From: Planococcus maritimus
GTDB taxonomy: Bacteria; Bacillota; Bacilli; Bacillales_A; Planococcaceae
DNA: 64,000 nucleotides
Assembly (NCBI RefSeq): GCF_001687625.2
Contig: NZ_CP016538.2
Span: 2,014,501-2,078,500 of the forward strand
Direction: 5' to 3'
This document shows positions 48,397 to 56,614 of the stretch, piece by piece (positions within the stretch are counted from its first letter, which is position 1; each line of letters opens with the position of its first letter). A model generated the notes under the pieces. That model saw nothing but the letters and a program-made list of their open reading frames with translations, did not search any database and was not told the origin of the DNA. The translations under genes and the position numbers were made by a program.

Positions 48397-48706
48397 ATAA
48401 CTCCCTCCTTTCAAAGTTGTAAGCATATTCCGCTAACCATAACTATATCTAAATTCCAGCTTCTTTTCTACATATTACTGAAATTTCCTGATATAAATGA
48501 TGATTTCACGCAATTGGTCTTACAAATATTCATCTCTAATCATACAGTAGCCCCCTCGTTATTTTAAGATAGAAAAATCGTTGTTTTTGAACAGTTTGTG
48601 AAGGTCGCCCTTAATATGTCCAATTCTTGAAAGTTTGGGCGAACGCCCATTTCTCGTTGTATTTTAAACGCAGTTTCGCTATCATCGAGTATGCAGGTAA
48701 TCGTTC
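48397..48706. promoter_or_regulatory. ctaB-ctaA divergent regulatory region
   Basis: A 310-base non-coding region between divergent genes. A ctaA promoter candidate is -35 TTGTAT (48657-48662), 17 nt, -10 TATCAT (48680-48685). At 48595-48603 is TTTGTGAAG, one mismatch from the ResD box TTTGTGAAT known upstream of Bacillus ctaA and ctaB. A short GGGCGAACGCCC inverted repeat lies near 48637-48648. I saw no clear ctaB promoter. Confidence 0.5.
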
Positions 48707-49660
48707 ATGTTAAAAGTTTTTCTAAAAAAAGTAGGTGGCATTTTGAAAAGCAACATTTATATAAAAATATTTGGGGTTCTGGCATCTGTCGGCATGCTCC
48801 TCATCCTCCTCGGCGGGGCTTTGGTAACTAAAACCGACAGCGGGATGGGCTGCGGCCGCAACTGGCCTGACTGCAACGGCAACTTGATTCCCCGCGAAAT
48901 CACTCCTGAGGTGCTGATTGAGTTTTCTCACCGCTTGGTCACAGGTACGGTTGGTATTCTAATCGTGATTTTGGCTGTGTGGGCTTGGCGTAAGTTCGGC
49001 CATGTGCGCGAAACGAAGTTCCTCGCCTTTATGGCTGTCTTCTTCCTCGTGCTGCAGGCTTTGATCGGCGCTGCGCAAGTTCTTTGGGGCCAAGGTGATT
49101 TCATCTTAGCACTTCACTTTGGGATATCACTCCTGTCGTTTGCTGCGGTATTGCTGTTAACCTTGCTGATCTTTGAAGTCGATCGCAAATTTGATGCAGA
49201 CCGAGTGCAAATTGGCCGCAAATTGAAATTCCATACACTCGGCGTTGCGCTGTATTCGTATGTGGTTGTCTATACAGGCGCACTTGTCCGGCATACGGAA
49301 TCGAGCCTGATTTGCTCCGACTGGCCTTTATGCCGCAATGATCAATTCGCACTGCCTGGTAATATGTATGAATGGGTACAAATGGGGCACCGCTTTGCAG
49401 CGGCACTTATCGTTATTTGGATCGGTGTGATTGCGCTTCACGCATATCGCCACTACCGCGACCAGCGTGTCATCTATTGGGGCTGGCTGATCGCCTTCGC
49501 GATCGTGCTTTTGCAAGCCACGTCGGGAATGCTCGTCGTCTTGACGAAATTAAACTTGGCAGTAGCCTTGCTCCACTCTTTGCTGATCTCGATGCTGTTC
49601 GGATTGTTATGCTATATGGTCCTGCTCGTCTCTAGAAGCAAATTCATTAAATCCAAATAA
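48707..49660 (+). CDS. ctaA: Heme A synthase
   Basis: Converts heme O to heme A, needed for the caa3 oxidase. 317 aa, eight membrane segments. Conserved His in FSHRLVTG, HFG, and GHRFAAALI, and the paired extracytoplasmic Cys in GCGRNWPDC and CSDWPLC. The start is uncertain: ATG 48707 or TTG 48743 (KSNIYIKIFG), the latter with AGGTGG four nt upstream and closer to the Bacillus N-terminus. Confidence 0.93.
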   Translation: MLKVFLKKVGGILKSNIYIKIFGVLASVGMLLILLGGALVTKTDSGMGCGRNWPDCNGNLIPREITPEVLIEFSHRLVTGTVGILIVILAVWAWRKFGHVRETKFLAFMAVFFLVLQALIGAAQVLWGQGDFILALHFGISLLSFAAVLLLTLLIFEVDRKFDADRVQIGRKLKFHTLGVALYSYVVVYTGALVRHTESSLICSDWPLCRNDQFALPGNMYEWVQMGHRFAAALIVIWIGVIALHAYRHYRDQRVIYWGWLIAFAIVLLQATSGMLVVLTKLNLAVALLHSLLISMLFGLLCYMVLLVSRSKFIKSK

Positions 49661-49663
49661 AAA

Positions 49664-49692
49664 ATCCGGTGCAATATGCACCGGATTTTTTT
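49664..49692 (+). terminator. ctaA terminator, left copy of a duplicated hairpin
   Basis: ATCCGGTGCAATATGCACC-type stem (49664-49686) with a T run. The same hairpin, with one loop change (CAA to CGA), recurs at 49931-49958 on the other side of repeat copy B. Confidence 0.9.
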
Positions 49693-49924
49693 CAGGTTGT
49701 CGAGAAAGGTGAAAAGTCTTATTTTCCGAAGCTGATCCACAGGAAAGATAAGGTCGACCTTCGGGAGACATTATCTTTGTGAAAGTAATGCGCAGCATTA
49801 TTGAGCAGAAGGGGTTACGAGCGAACGCTTCTCCAAATACTGAGAGAGTTCATTAATTTTTCATTGTGAAATAGGCTCCCACTCTTTTCATTAATAGTGG
49901 ATAATGGGCTTCTTCAATATGCTA
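49693..49924 (+). repeat. Terminator-associated repeat element, copy B
   Basis: About 230 bp, starting CAGGTTGTCGAGAAAGG after the T run and ending CTTCTTCAATATGCT. It carries module 2 (AAAGATAA, GGTCGACC, TTATCTTT and GTAATGCGCAGCATTATTGA) as in copy A, but lacks the GC-rich module 1. It is flanked by two near-identical terminator hairpins. No protein-coding capacity. Confidence 0.78.
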
Positions 49925-49958
49925 AAAAAAACCGGTGCGATATGCACCGGATTTTTTT
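49925..49958 (-). terminator. pyc terminator, right copy of the duplicated hairpin
   Basis: Stem CCGGTGC / GCACCGG at 49932-49950 with A and T runs on either side. It serves pyc on the minus strand and matches the ctaA terminator at 49664-49692. Confidence 0.9.
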
Positions 49959-52900
49959 TATTGTTTGGCTTCCATTTCAATGAGCAAGTCGCCTGTTGAA
50001 ATGCCGTCGCCCGCTGTTACATAGATGTCTTGGATTGTACCGTCGAATGGTGCTTGAACGGTGGTCTCCATCTTCATCGCTTCTGTGACCAATAGATGGT
50101 CGCCGCGTTTTACTTTCAAGCCTTTTTCACCAATTACTTTTAGGACCGTGCCAGGCATAGTCGCTGCAATATGGTTTTCTTTCGTCGGATCGGCTTTTGG
50201 TTTTGCTGCCGAATCGGTTTCAACCGTCATATCTTGAACACTCACTTCGCGCGGTTGGCCGTTCAATTCGAAATAGATGATGCGTGTACCATCTTTTTGC
50301 GGTTCGCCAATCGAAACAAGTTTAATCATCAAGGTCTTGCCTTTTTCGATCTCTACTTCGATTTCCTCGCTCAGACGCATGCCGTAAAGGAAAGTTAATG
50401 TATCAAGGACCGATACATTCCCAAAGGTTTTGTACATCGTGCTGTACTCTTCGAACACTTTTGGATACAAAGCATAAGCCAATACCTCGTGGCTTGTGAC
50501 TGGACGTTGCAGGCGTTCGAACAATGTCTCACGGATCGCGTCAAAATCAGCAGGTTCGAGCAGTTCGCCCGGACGTACCGTAATTGGCTCGCGTTCTTTC
50601 AAAATCACTTTCTGCAATTGCTCCGGGAAGCCGCCATGCGGTTGCCCGATATACCCCTCGAAGAACTCGATGACCGACTCAGGGAAGTCGATATTCTCTC
50701 CGCGCGTCAGGACTGTTGTTTCATCCAATTCGTTCTGGACCATGAACAACGCCATGTCTCCTACGACTTTCGATGACGGCGTAACTTTTACAACGTCGCC
50801 AAACAGCATGTTGACGCGGGAGTACATTTCCTTCACTTCTTCCCAGCGCATGCCAAGGCCGACCGCTTTTGCCTGTTGTTGTAGGTTGCTGTACTGTCCG
50901 CCTGGCATTTCATGGACATAAATTTCAGAATGCGGGCTGTTCATGCCGCTCTCGAAATCACTGTAATATTTGCGAACATCTTCCCAATAATGAGACATGG
51001 TCTCTAGAGATTCGATATCCGCTTTGATTTTCCGCTTGCTGCCGCTCATCGCATAATACAGCGAGTTGGCGCTAGGCTGTGATGTAAGACCCGCCATCGT
51101 GCCGAGTGCAGTATCGACGATGTCGACGCCAGCTTCAATCGCCTTGGAGTACTGATAGATGCCATTGCCGCTCGTGTCATGCGTATGCAAGTGGATCGGC
51201 AAAGAAACCGTGTCCTTCAATTCAGAAACGAGACGGTAAGCAGCTTCTGGCTTTAATAGTCCCGCCATATCTTTGATCGCTAGAATGTGCGCGCCTGCTG
51301 CTTCGAGCTCTTTTGCCATGTCTTTATAGTATTGCACTGTGTATTTGTCACGGCTCGGATCAAGAATGTCTCCTGTATAGCAAATCGCCGCTTCTGCGAC
51401 TTTTCCAGAGTTTCGGACTTCATCAATCGCGACTTCCATTCCTTTGATCCAGTTCAGGCTATCGAAAATCCGGAATACGTCGATTCCCGCTTCCGCTGAT
51501 GTCCGAGCAAATTCACGGATGACATTGTCTGGGTAGTTTTTATACCCAACTGCATTAGCTCCACGGAATAACATTTGGAACAATACATTTGGAATGTCTT
51601 CACGCAATTTGATGAGGCGCTGCCACGGATCTTCTTTCAAGAAACGATAGGACACGTCAAATGTTGCCCCGCCCCACATCTCCATCGAAAACAAATCGCT
51701 TTGGAGACGAGCTGTTTCTTTCGCGACTGCAAACATATCGTGTGAGCGCATCCGTGTTGCGAGAAGCGACTGATGGGCATCGCGCAAAGTTGTATCCGTC
51801 AGCAATACATCCTCTTGCTCAAGAATCCATTTCGACAATCCTTCAGGACCACGCTCGTCAAGGATTTGCTTCGTACCGGCTGGAACTTCAGTAATGATGT
51901 CGATTTCCGGTTTACGCGGCGCTGGGTGGATCGGTTTCTTTTTCTGTTCGATGCCTGGGAAGCCGTTTACGGTTACATTGCCAATATAGCTAAGCAATTT
52001 CGTCCCACGGTCTTGACGCACCGGGAACTTGAACAATTCCGGCGTGCTATCGATAAAGCTGGTGTCAAAATCACCGTTGATGAAATTTTGATGTTTTACG
52101 ACATTTTCAAGAAACGGAATATTGGTTTTGATGCCGCGAATCCGGAATTCCTGTAAATTGCGGTCCATTTTGGCTGCCGCTTCTTTAAACGTGGTTGCCC
52201 ATGTGGACACTTTCACGAGCAATGAGTCATAAAACGGGGAAATAACTGCTCCTTGGAAGCCGTTTCCTGCATCCAAACGCACCCCAAAGCCGCCGCCTGA
52301 ACGGTAGACCATCAGTTTTCCGGCATCCGGCATGAAATCATTTAACGGATCTTCTGTTGTTACGCGCGACTGAATCGCGAAGCCGAACAACGGAATATCT
52401 TGTTGTTGGGGAATGGCAATTGTTTCACTGTGCAACATATGCCCACGGGCGATATGGATTTGCGCATGAACGATGTCGATGCCTGTAACCATCTCGGTAA
52501 TCGTATGCTCCACTTGGATGCGGGGATTTACTTCAATAAAGTAAAATTCTTCACCCGCCACAAGAAATTCGACAGTACCGGCATTTATGTAATCGATGTT
52601 TTTCATTAATTTTACGGCAGCGTCGCAAATTTCGTTGCGCAACTCATTGCTGATCGAGTTGGACGGTGCGATTTCCACGACTTTCTGGTGGCGCCGCTGG
52701 ATCGAACAATCCCGCTCATACAAGTGGACGACATTGCCTTCAGCATCGCCCAAAATTTGCACTTCGATATGCTTTGGCTTATCGACAAATTTCTCTACAT
52801 ACATTTCGTCGGATCCGAAAGCAGCTTTCGCTTCCGATTTCGCACGTTCATACGCTGAGGCAAGTTCACTTGCATCTTTGACGATGCGCATGCCGCGCCC

Positions 52901-53401
52901 GCCTCCGCCGAGTGACGCTTTGATCATTAATGGGAATCCGGCTTGTTCAGCGAATGCTTCCACTTCTGCCAGCGATTCGACCGGTCCATCCGTTCCTGGA
53001 ATGACCGGGATGCCTGCAGCAATTGCTTGCTCACGGGCCTTAACTTTATCCCCGAACATATCGAGATGTCTGGATGTCGGGCCAATGAATACGATACCTT
53101 CTTCTTCACAGCGCCGAGCGAAATGAACATTTTCGGATAAGAATCCGTACCCTGGATGGATAGCGTCCACTCCTGAGTCTTTGGCAATGCGAATGATGTC
53201 TTCAATGTCCAAATAAGCATCAATCGGCTTTTTGCCCTTGCCGACTAAATACGATTCGTCAGCTTTGTAACGATGAAACGAACCGCTGTCTTCCTGCGAA
53301 TAAATCGCAACTGTCCGAAGATTCAGTTCTGTACAGGCGCGGAAGATCCTAATGGCAATTTCTCCGCGGTTGGCTACTAAGATCTTGTTAATCTCTTTCA
53401 C
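49958..53401 (-). CDS. pyc: Pyruvate carboxylase
   Basis: Biotin enzyme that makes oxaloacetate from pyruvate and bicarbonate. 1147 aa in family order: biotin carboxylase (about 1-450, with KASLGGGGRGMRI and EVNPRIQVEHT), carboxyltransferase (about 530-800, metal-site region LLTDTTLRDAHQSLLATR), PYC/OADA domain and a C-terminal biotinyl domain with Lys in TEAMKMET. The start is put at GTG 53401 (KEINKILVANRGEIAIR); a GTG four codons earlier also exists. It follows ftsW closely. Confidence 0.96.
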   Translation of the reverse strand: MKEINKILVANRGEIAIRIFRACTELNLRTVAIYSQEDSGSFHRYKADESYLVGKGKKPIDAYLDIEDIIRIAKDSGVDAIHPGYGFLSENVHFARRCEEEGIVFIGPTSRHLDMFGDKVKAREQAIAAGIPVIPGTDGPVESLAEVEAFAEQAGFPLMIKASLGGGGRGMRIVKDASELASAYERAKSEAKAAFGSDEMYVEKFVDKPKHIEVQILGDAEGNVVHLYERDCSIQRRHQKVVEIAPSNSISNELRNEICDAAVKLMKNIDYINAGTVEFLVAGEEFYFIEVNPRIQVEHTITEMVTGIDIVHAQIHIARGHMLHSETIAIPQQQDIPLFGFAIQSRVTTEDPLNDFMPDAGKLMVYRSGGGFGVRLDAGNGFQGAVISPFYDSLLVKVSTWATTFKEAAAKMDRNLQEFRIRGIKTNIPFLENVVKHQNFINGDFDTSFIDSTPELFKFPVRQDRGTKLLSYIGNVTVNGFPGIEQKKKPIHPAPRKPEIDIITEVPAGTKQILDERGPEGLSKWILEQEDVLLTDTTLRDAHQSLLATRMRSHDMFAVAKETARLQSDLFSMEMWGGATFDVSYRFLKEDPWQRLIKLREDIPNVLFQMLFRGANAVGYKNYPDNVIREFARTSAEAGIDVFRIFDSLNWIKGMEVAIDEVRNSGKVAEAAICYTGDILDPSRDKYTVQYYKDMAKELEAAGAHILAIKDMAGLLKPEAAYRLVSELKDTVSLPIHLHTHDTSGNGIYQYSKAIEAGVDIVDTALGTMAGLTSQPSANSLYYAMSGSKRKIKADIESLETMSHYWEDVRKYYSDFESGMNSPHSEIYVHEMPGGQYSNLQQQAKAVGLGMRWEEVKEMYSRVNMLFGDVVKVTPSSKVVGDMALFMVQNELDETTVLTRGENIDFPESVIEFFEGYIGQPHGGFPEQLQKVILKEREPITVRPGELLEPADFDAIRETLFERLQRPVTSHEVLAYALYPKVFEEYSTMYKTFGNVSVLDTLTFLYGMRLSEEIEVEIEKGKTLMIKLVSIGEPQKDGTRIIYFELNGQPREVSVQDMTVETDSAAKPKADPTKENHIAATMPGTVLKVIGEKGLKVKRGDHLLVTEAMKMETTVQAPFDGTIQDIYVTAGDGISTGDLLIEMEAKQ

Positions 53402-53416
53402 TCCGACGCACACCCT

Positions 53417-54583
53417 TTACTTTTTCGTTTTTTCGTATTTATTGAACATGGAAACATTCATTAATACTCCCATAGCTAACGATAACAAAATTACGGAAGT
53501 TCCGCCATAGCTGATAAATGGAAGTGTTACCCCAGTTAAAGGAATAATGCCCGAAAGTCCGCCCAGATTGACGAAGGATTGGATGCCGATCATGCTTGCG
53601 ACACCTGCTGCAAGCATGCGCGCAAGCGGGTCGCTAGTGGTCATGGCAATCCACAATCCACGCAGCACAACAAAGCCTAGACCGCCAATCACGACGACGA
53701 CACCGAGAACCCCGAGTTCTTCCGCGATGACCGACATGATGAAATCGGTATGGGGCTCCGGCAGATAGCCAAGCTTTTGGATCGACTGGCCAAGACCAAG
53801 ACCGCTAAGCCCTCCTGAACCGATGGCTAAATAGCCGTTGACAATTTGAAAGCCGAAACCAAGTTCGTCGGAAAATGGGTTGAAAAACGCATCAATGCGT
53901 CCCATGCGCTTTTCCGTAAAAATAATGTCCTGAGCGAACACCATCATGGGTACGATGACAATGGCAGTGGCGGTGATGACAATGCCCGCCAATTTGACGA
54001 ACGGCTTCAAGCGCACCCCAGATGCTGCCATAACAGACAATCCGACTGCCCCAATGATAACCATGGAACCAAGGTCGGGTTCGAAAAACACTAAAATCAA
54101 CACAGCTGTCAAGATAATGACTGGCGGGATAATCGATTCGTTCAGTTTGTTGATGGAGCCGTTTCGGTATTTATTGGAAAATACTCCAGCCAAATAAAAG
54201 ATTAAGCCCACTTTGGCAACTTCCGACGGCTGAATATTGGCGAAACCTAGGCTGATCCAACTTTTTGCTCCCCCTGCTGCAAAGCCGATAAAGTGCACAA
54301 GAATAAGACCCGTAAAGATTACTGCGAGCACGGTGGCCATCATCCATTTTTTCTTGAAATGCTTGTACGGGAATACAGCGGCAATCAAGAACACAGGATA
54401 AGCAATGGCCAAATTAAGTAATTGCTGTTTGTAAAAGCGGGATGGGGGATCGTTATAATAATTCACAGACCAGGCCATGCTGGCAGAGTAAATCATGATC
54501 AGCCCGAAGATCGTCAGGACTAGATAGGCAAAGAGAAGCGGGTAGTCTATGTACTTGCCGTATTTCTTGATGTAGGATTTCAT
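53417..54583 (-). CDS. ftsW: Peptidoglycan glycosyltransferase FtsW (SEDS family)
   Basis: Septal wall polymerase partner of the PbpB transpeptidase. 388 aa with ten predicted membrane segments. Typical SEDS motifs are IQPSEVAKVGLIFYLA and FEPDLGSMVIIG, and the end PLTGVTLPFISYGGTS. It is located next to pyc and ylaN as in Bacillus, outside the dcw cluster, so it is the only FtsW-type gene in the window. Confidence 0.93.
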   Translation of the reverse strand: MKSYIKKYGKYIDYPLLFAYLVLTIFGLIMIYSASMAWSVNYYNDPPSRFYKQQLLNLAIAYPVFLIAAVFPYKHFKKKWMMATVLAVIFTGLILVHFIGFAAGGAKSWISLGFANIQPSEVAKVGLIFYLAGVFSNKYRNGSINKLNESIIPPVIILTAVLILVFFEPDLGSMVIIGAVGLSVMAASGVRLKPFVKLAGIVITATAIVIVPMMVFAQDIIFTEKRMGRIDAFFNPFSDELGFGFQIVNGYLAIGSGGLSGLGLGQSIQKLGYLPEPHTDFIMSVIAEELGVLGVVVVIGGLGFVVLRGLWIAMTTSDPLARMLAAGVASMIGIQSFVNLGGLSGIIPLTGVTLPFISYGGTSVILLSLAMGVLMNVSMFNKYEKTKK

Positions 54584-54616
54584 TGTTTTTATACCTCATT
54601 CAATTGGATTCATTAG

Positions 54617-54649
54617 TAAAAAAACTCAAACTGGAATCGTTTGAGTTTT
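54617..54649 (-). terminator. Terminator after ylaN
   Basis: Minus strand: AAAACTCAAAC / GTTTGAGTTTT stem with a T run. It lies between ylaN and ftsW. Confidence 0.82.
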
Positions 54650-54652
54650 AGG

Positions 54653-54934
54653 TCATTTATTTGTATACGCATCGTGGAGGATGGACAGTTTCTTCTCCAG
54701 CGTATCCATTAAATTTTTACCGGTCTCACGTTCGATCAAGCCGAGTTTGACGGCAAAATCGATTTCCCGTGATAAGCCAAACATTTGCGTATCAAGAACT
54801 TCTTCATATAAAGGGCAGGAAGGCAAAGTCAGATGATCCATCTGCACCTTGATCAATTGCTCAATTTTCTCTGCATCAGCTTTAAGGAGTTCCAGCGCTT
54901 TTTCTTGATAAGTCTGTTCTTCTGTATGTTCCAT
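54653..54934 (-). CDS. ylaN: YlaN family protein (DUF1507)
   Basis: 93-residue helical cytoplasmic protein, with [24 protein letters not shown] typical. YlaN is essential or near-essential in Bacillus and is reported to link iron status to Fur. Start ATG 54934 with GGGGGAG upstream. Confidence 0.88.
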   Translation of the reverse strand: MEHTEEQTYQEKALELLKADAEKIEQLIKVQMDHLTLPSCPLYEEVLDTQMFGLSREIDFAVKLGLIERETGKNLMDTLEKKLSILHDAYTNK

Positions 54935-55019
54935 GAGGACTCCCCCATCACTCGTATTTCTGCTCCATTAGCCTGTTTAAAGTGTATCTTTTACGCTGTT
55001 AAATTGCAAGTCTCTCATC

Positions 55020-55057
55020 AAAGGGATTAAACCCTTTGGGAATTGTGGCCAAACAGT
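55020..55057 (+). promoter_or_regulatory. Inverted repeat and weak promoter before the YlaL-like gene
   Basis: Perfect inverted repeat AAAGGG-ATTAAA-CCCTTT (55020-55037) overlaps a possible -35 TTGGGA; -10 TATACT lies 16 nt further on. It could be an operator in the ylaN/ylaL divergent spacer. Weak evidence. Confidence 0.35.
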
Positions 55058-55097
55058 TATACTGAAGAAGAGAGATACTATAATGGAGGGTTTGTTT

Positions 55098-55604
55098 ATG
55101 GAATTCATCATACCGTTTAAAGGGAAAGTCACATACAAATTAACTTTGGATCCTACCGTGTGGATTTTTGACGACCGCAAATTGGATCTGCGGACTTTCT
55201 TCACCGAAGAGCATGTTGACAAAGACGAGCTTGAAGAATATAAACGCGGGATGGGCGAACATTGGTCACGCGAAATTATGGAAGGCGCCACTGTTCCGCC
55301 GACCTTGAACTCTGAGAAAAAGTACAAGCGCCAGGAAAAACAAGACATGTTGACGGGAACATTCGGCATGCGCTTCCAACCATTCCTCGAGAATGCAGAG
55401 CCAGCTAGCGACGCATCGAAAGTCGTGTTCGAAACTGCTTCAGGTGAACATGATTTCCCGATTGAAGATGCCAAGCAATTGATTTTCAAATTCAGCCAAG
55501 ACGGCAAACCGCTTCGTGATGACGGTCCGGTTCATATCCTATTGCCGGATGGCTCGAATATTGATCAGCCGATTACCCACGTCTCCGCGATTCGGGTCGA
55601 ATAG
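55098..55604 (+). CDS. Conserved hypothetical protein YlaL-like
   Basis: 168-residue soluble protein. It starts MEFIIPFKGKVTYKLTLDPTVW, with GGAGGG seven nt upstream, so the open extension of five codons is rejected. It matches the position of Bacillus ylaL beside ylaI and ylaN. Some homologues are labelled peptidyl-prolyl isomerase, but no such motif is evident. Function unknown. Confidence 0.75.
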   Translation: MEFIIPFKGKVTYKLTLDPTVWIFDDRKLDLRTFFTEEHVDKDELEEYKRGMGEHWSREIMEGATVPPTLNSEKKYKRQEKQDMLTGTFGMRFQPFLENAEPASDASKVVFETASGEHDFPIEDAKQLIFKFSQDGKPLRDDGPVHILLPDGSNIDQPITHVSAIRVE

Positions 55605-55615
55605 GAGGGATAGCT

Positions 55616-55819
55616 ATGCGTGTTCAATGTGTCATTTGCGATAAGATTGAAGAACTAGAAGACGATACTTTGCAAGCCAAACGGCTGCGTAATCGCCCAA
55701 TTCATACCCATATGTGCGAAGGCTGCCACGACCGTATCACTAAACGCACCGAGGAGCGGCTGGCGACTGGCCAGTTTCATTTTTTCCGCAGCTCCCGCAG
55801 CATTGAGGATGATTTCTGA
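55616..55819 (+). CDS. ylaI: YlaI family zinc-ribbon protein (DUF2197)
   Basis: 67 aa with a CVICDK and CEGCHD pair spaced like a zinc ribbon, and basic residues after it. Small putative nucleic-acid- or protein-binding module of unknown role. It ends one base into the next start (TGATG), so it is coupled to it. Confidence 0.82.
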   Translation: MRVQCVICDKIEELEDDTLQAKRLRNRPIHTHMCEGCHDRITKRTEERLATGQFHFFRSSRSIEDDF

Positions 55820-56268
55820 TGAAAATTCTTAAAGGATTGTGGATTGGTTTCTGGAGCGGGCTCATTCTCGGATTATTGCTGAAGTGGATGCAGGCCGTAA
55901 CTGGCGTGCGAAATTATGAACTATTATTGAATATCGACTTTATCCCGCTGGTCAATCAAGTGAATTGGTCGGAGTTGACCGAGTTCGTTTTTCATTTGAT
56001 CATCTCGCTAGTGATCGGCATCGTCTACGTTTATATTGCGAAACGCCGGCGCTATACGTTCGGGCAATTGACGATCATCAGCTTGGTGCTGACCTTGCCC
56101 ACCTATCTCCTGTTCTTCCCGCTCTCGATGCTTGCCGTCGAGGCAGACGTTCCGGAGCCGGGCGATATGGGGGCATTCCTCTATTGGATTCTGGCCCATC
56201 TGACATATGCCTTGCTGTTGCCGATCCTTTATAAGACATTTGAACGCAAAAACGCTGCTTCTCAATGA
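55819..56268 (+). CDS. Predicted membrane protein (YqhR-like)
   Basis: 149-residue integral membrane protein with four hydrophobic segments. It resembles the YqhR family of Bacillales, on weak recall. It ends NAASQ and its stop lies within the palindrome of the bidirectional terminator; the convergent YlaH gene ends NAASH from the same palindrome. Confidence 0.65.
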   Translation: MKILKGLWIGFWSGLILGLLLKWMQAVTGVRNYELLLNIDFIPLVNQVNWSELTEFVFHLIISLVIGIVYVYIAKRRRYTFGQLTIISLVLTLPTYLLFFPLSMLAVEADVPEPGDMGAFLYWILAHLTYALLLPILYKTFERKNAASQ

Positions 56269-56285
56269 GAAGCAGCGTTTTCGCG
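56249..56285. terminator. Bidirectional terminator shared by two convergent reading frames
   Basis: Palindrome AAAACGCTGCTTCTCA / TGAGAAGCAGCGTTTT, with both stop codons inside it. The two genes overlap by seven bases here. Confidence 0.88.
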
Positions 56286-56591
56286 TTTTTCGCGCCATAG
56301 GCGGATTTTATAAAGGATGAGAATCAATGCGGCAATAACCAAGCCTTCGACAACGGGAAGGAAAAAGGCTAAGAATGTAAGCCCTAGTCCACCCGCAGCC
56401 AAAAACAAGATGATGACGGCATTTTTTCCGATCGACAATTTCTTGGCAAAGCCCAGTTTGTAAACCAATGCCGATAACAGGAAGATGACTGCAAACAGTG
56501 CATATCCTGCCACATCGAAATTCGGCAAGTTTTGGTAAAGAATGCGGGCTACCGGATACATATTTTCATAGACAAAAGCCTGCTCGTCCAC
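56262..56591 (-). CDS. ylaH: YlaH-like membrane protein
   Basis: 109 aa with three hydrophobic segments. The N-terminal pattern YPVARILYQNLPNFDVAGYALFAVIF fits the YlaH-like family, next to typA as in Bacillus. Function unknown. The C-terminus is encoded by the terminator palindrome. Confidence 0.82.
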   Translation of the reverse strand: MDEQAFVYENMYPVARILYQNLPNFDVAGYALFAVIFLLSALVYKLGFAKKLSIGKNAVIILFLAAGGLGLTFLAFFLPVVEGLVIAALILILYKIRLWREKRENAASH

Positions 56592-56614
56592 GGATTATAC
56601 ATCCTTCCAGTTGT

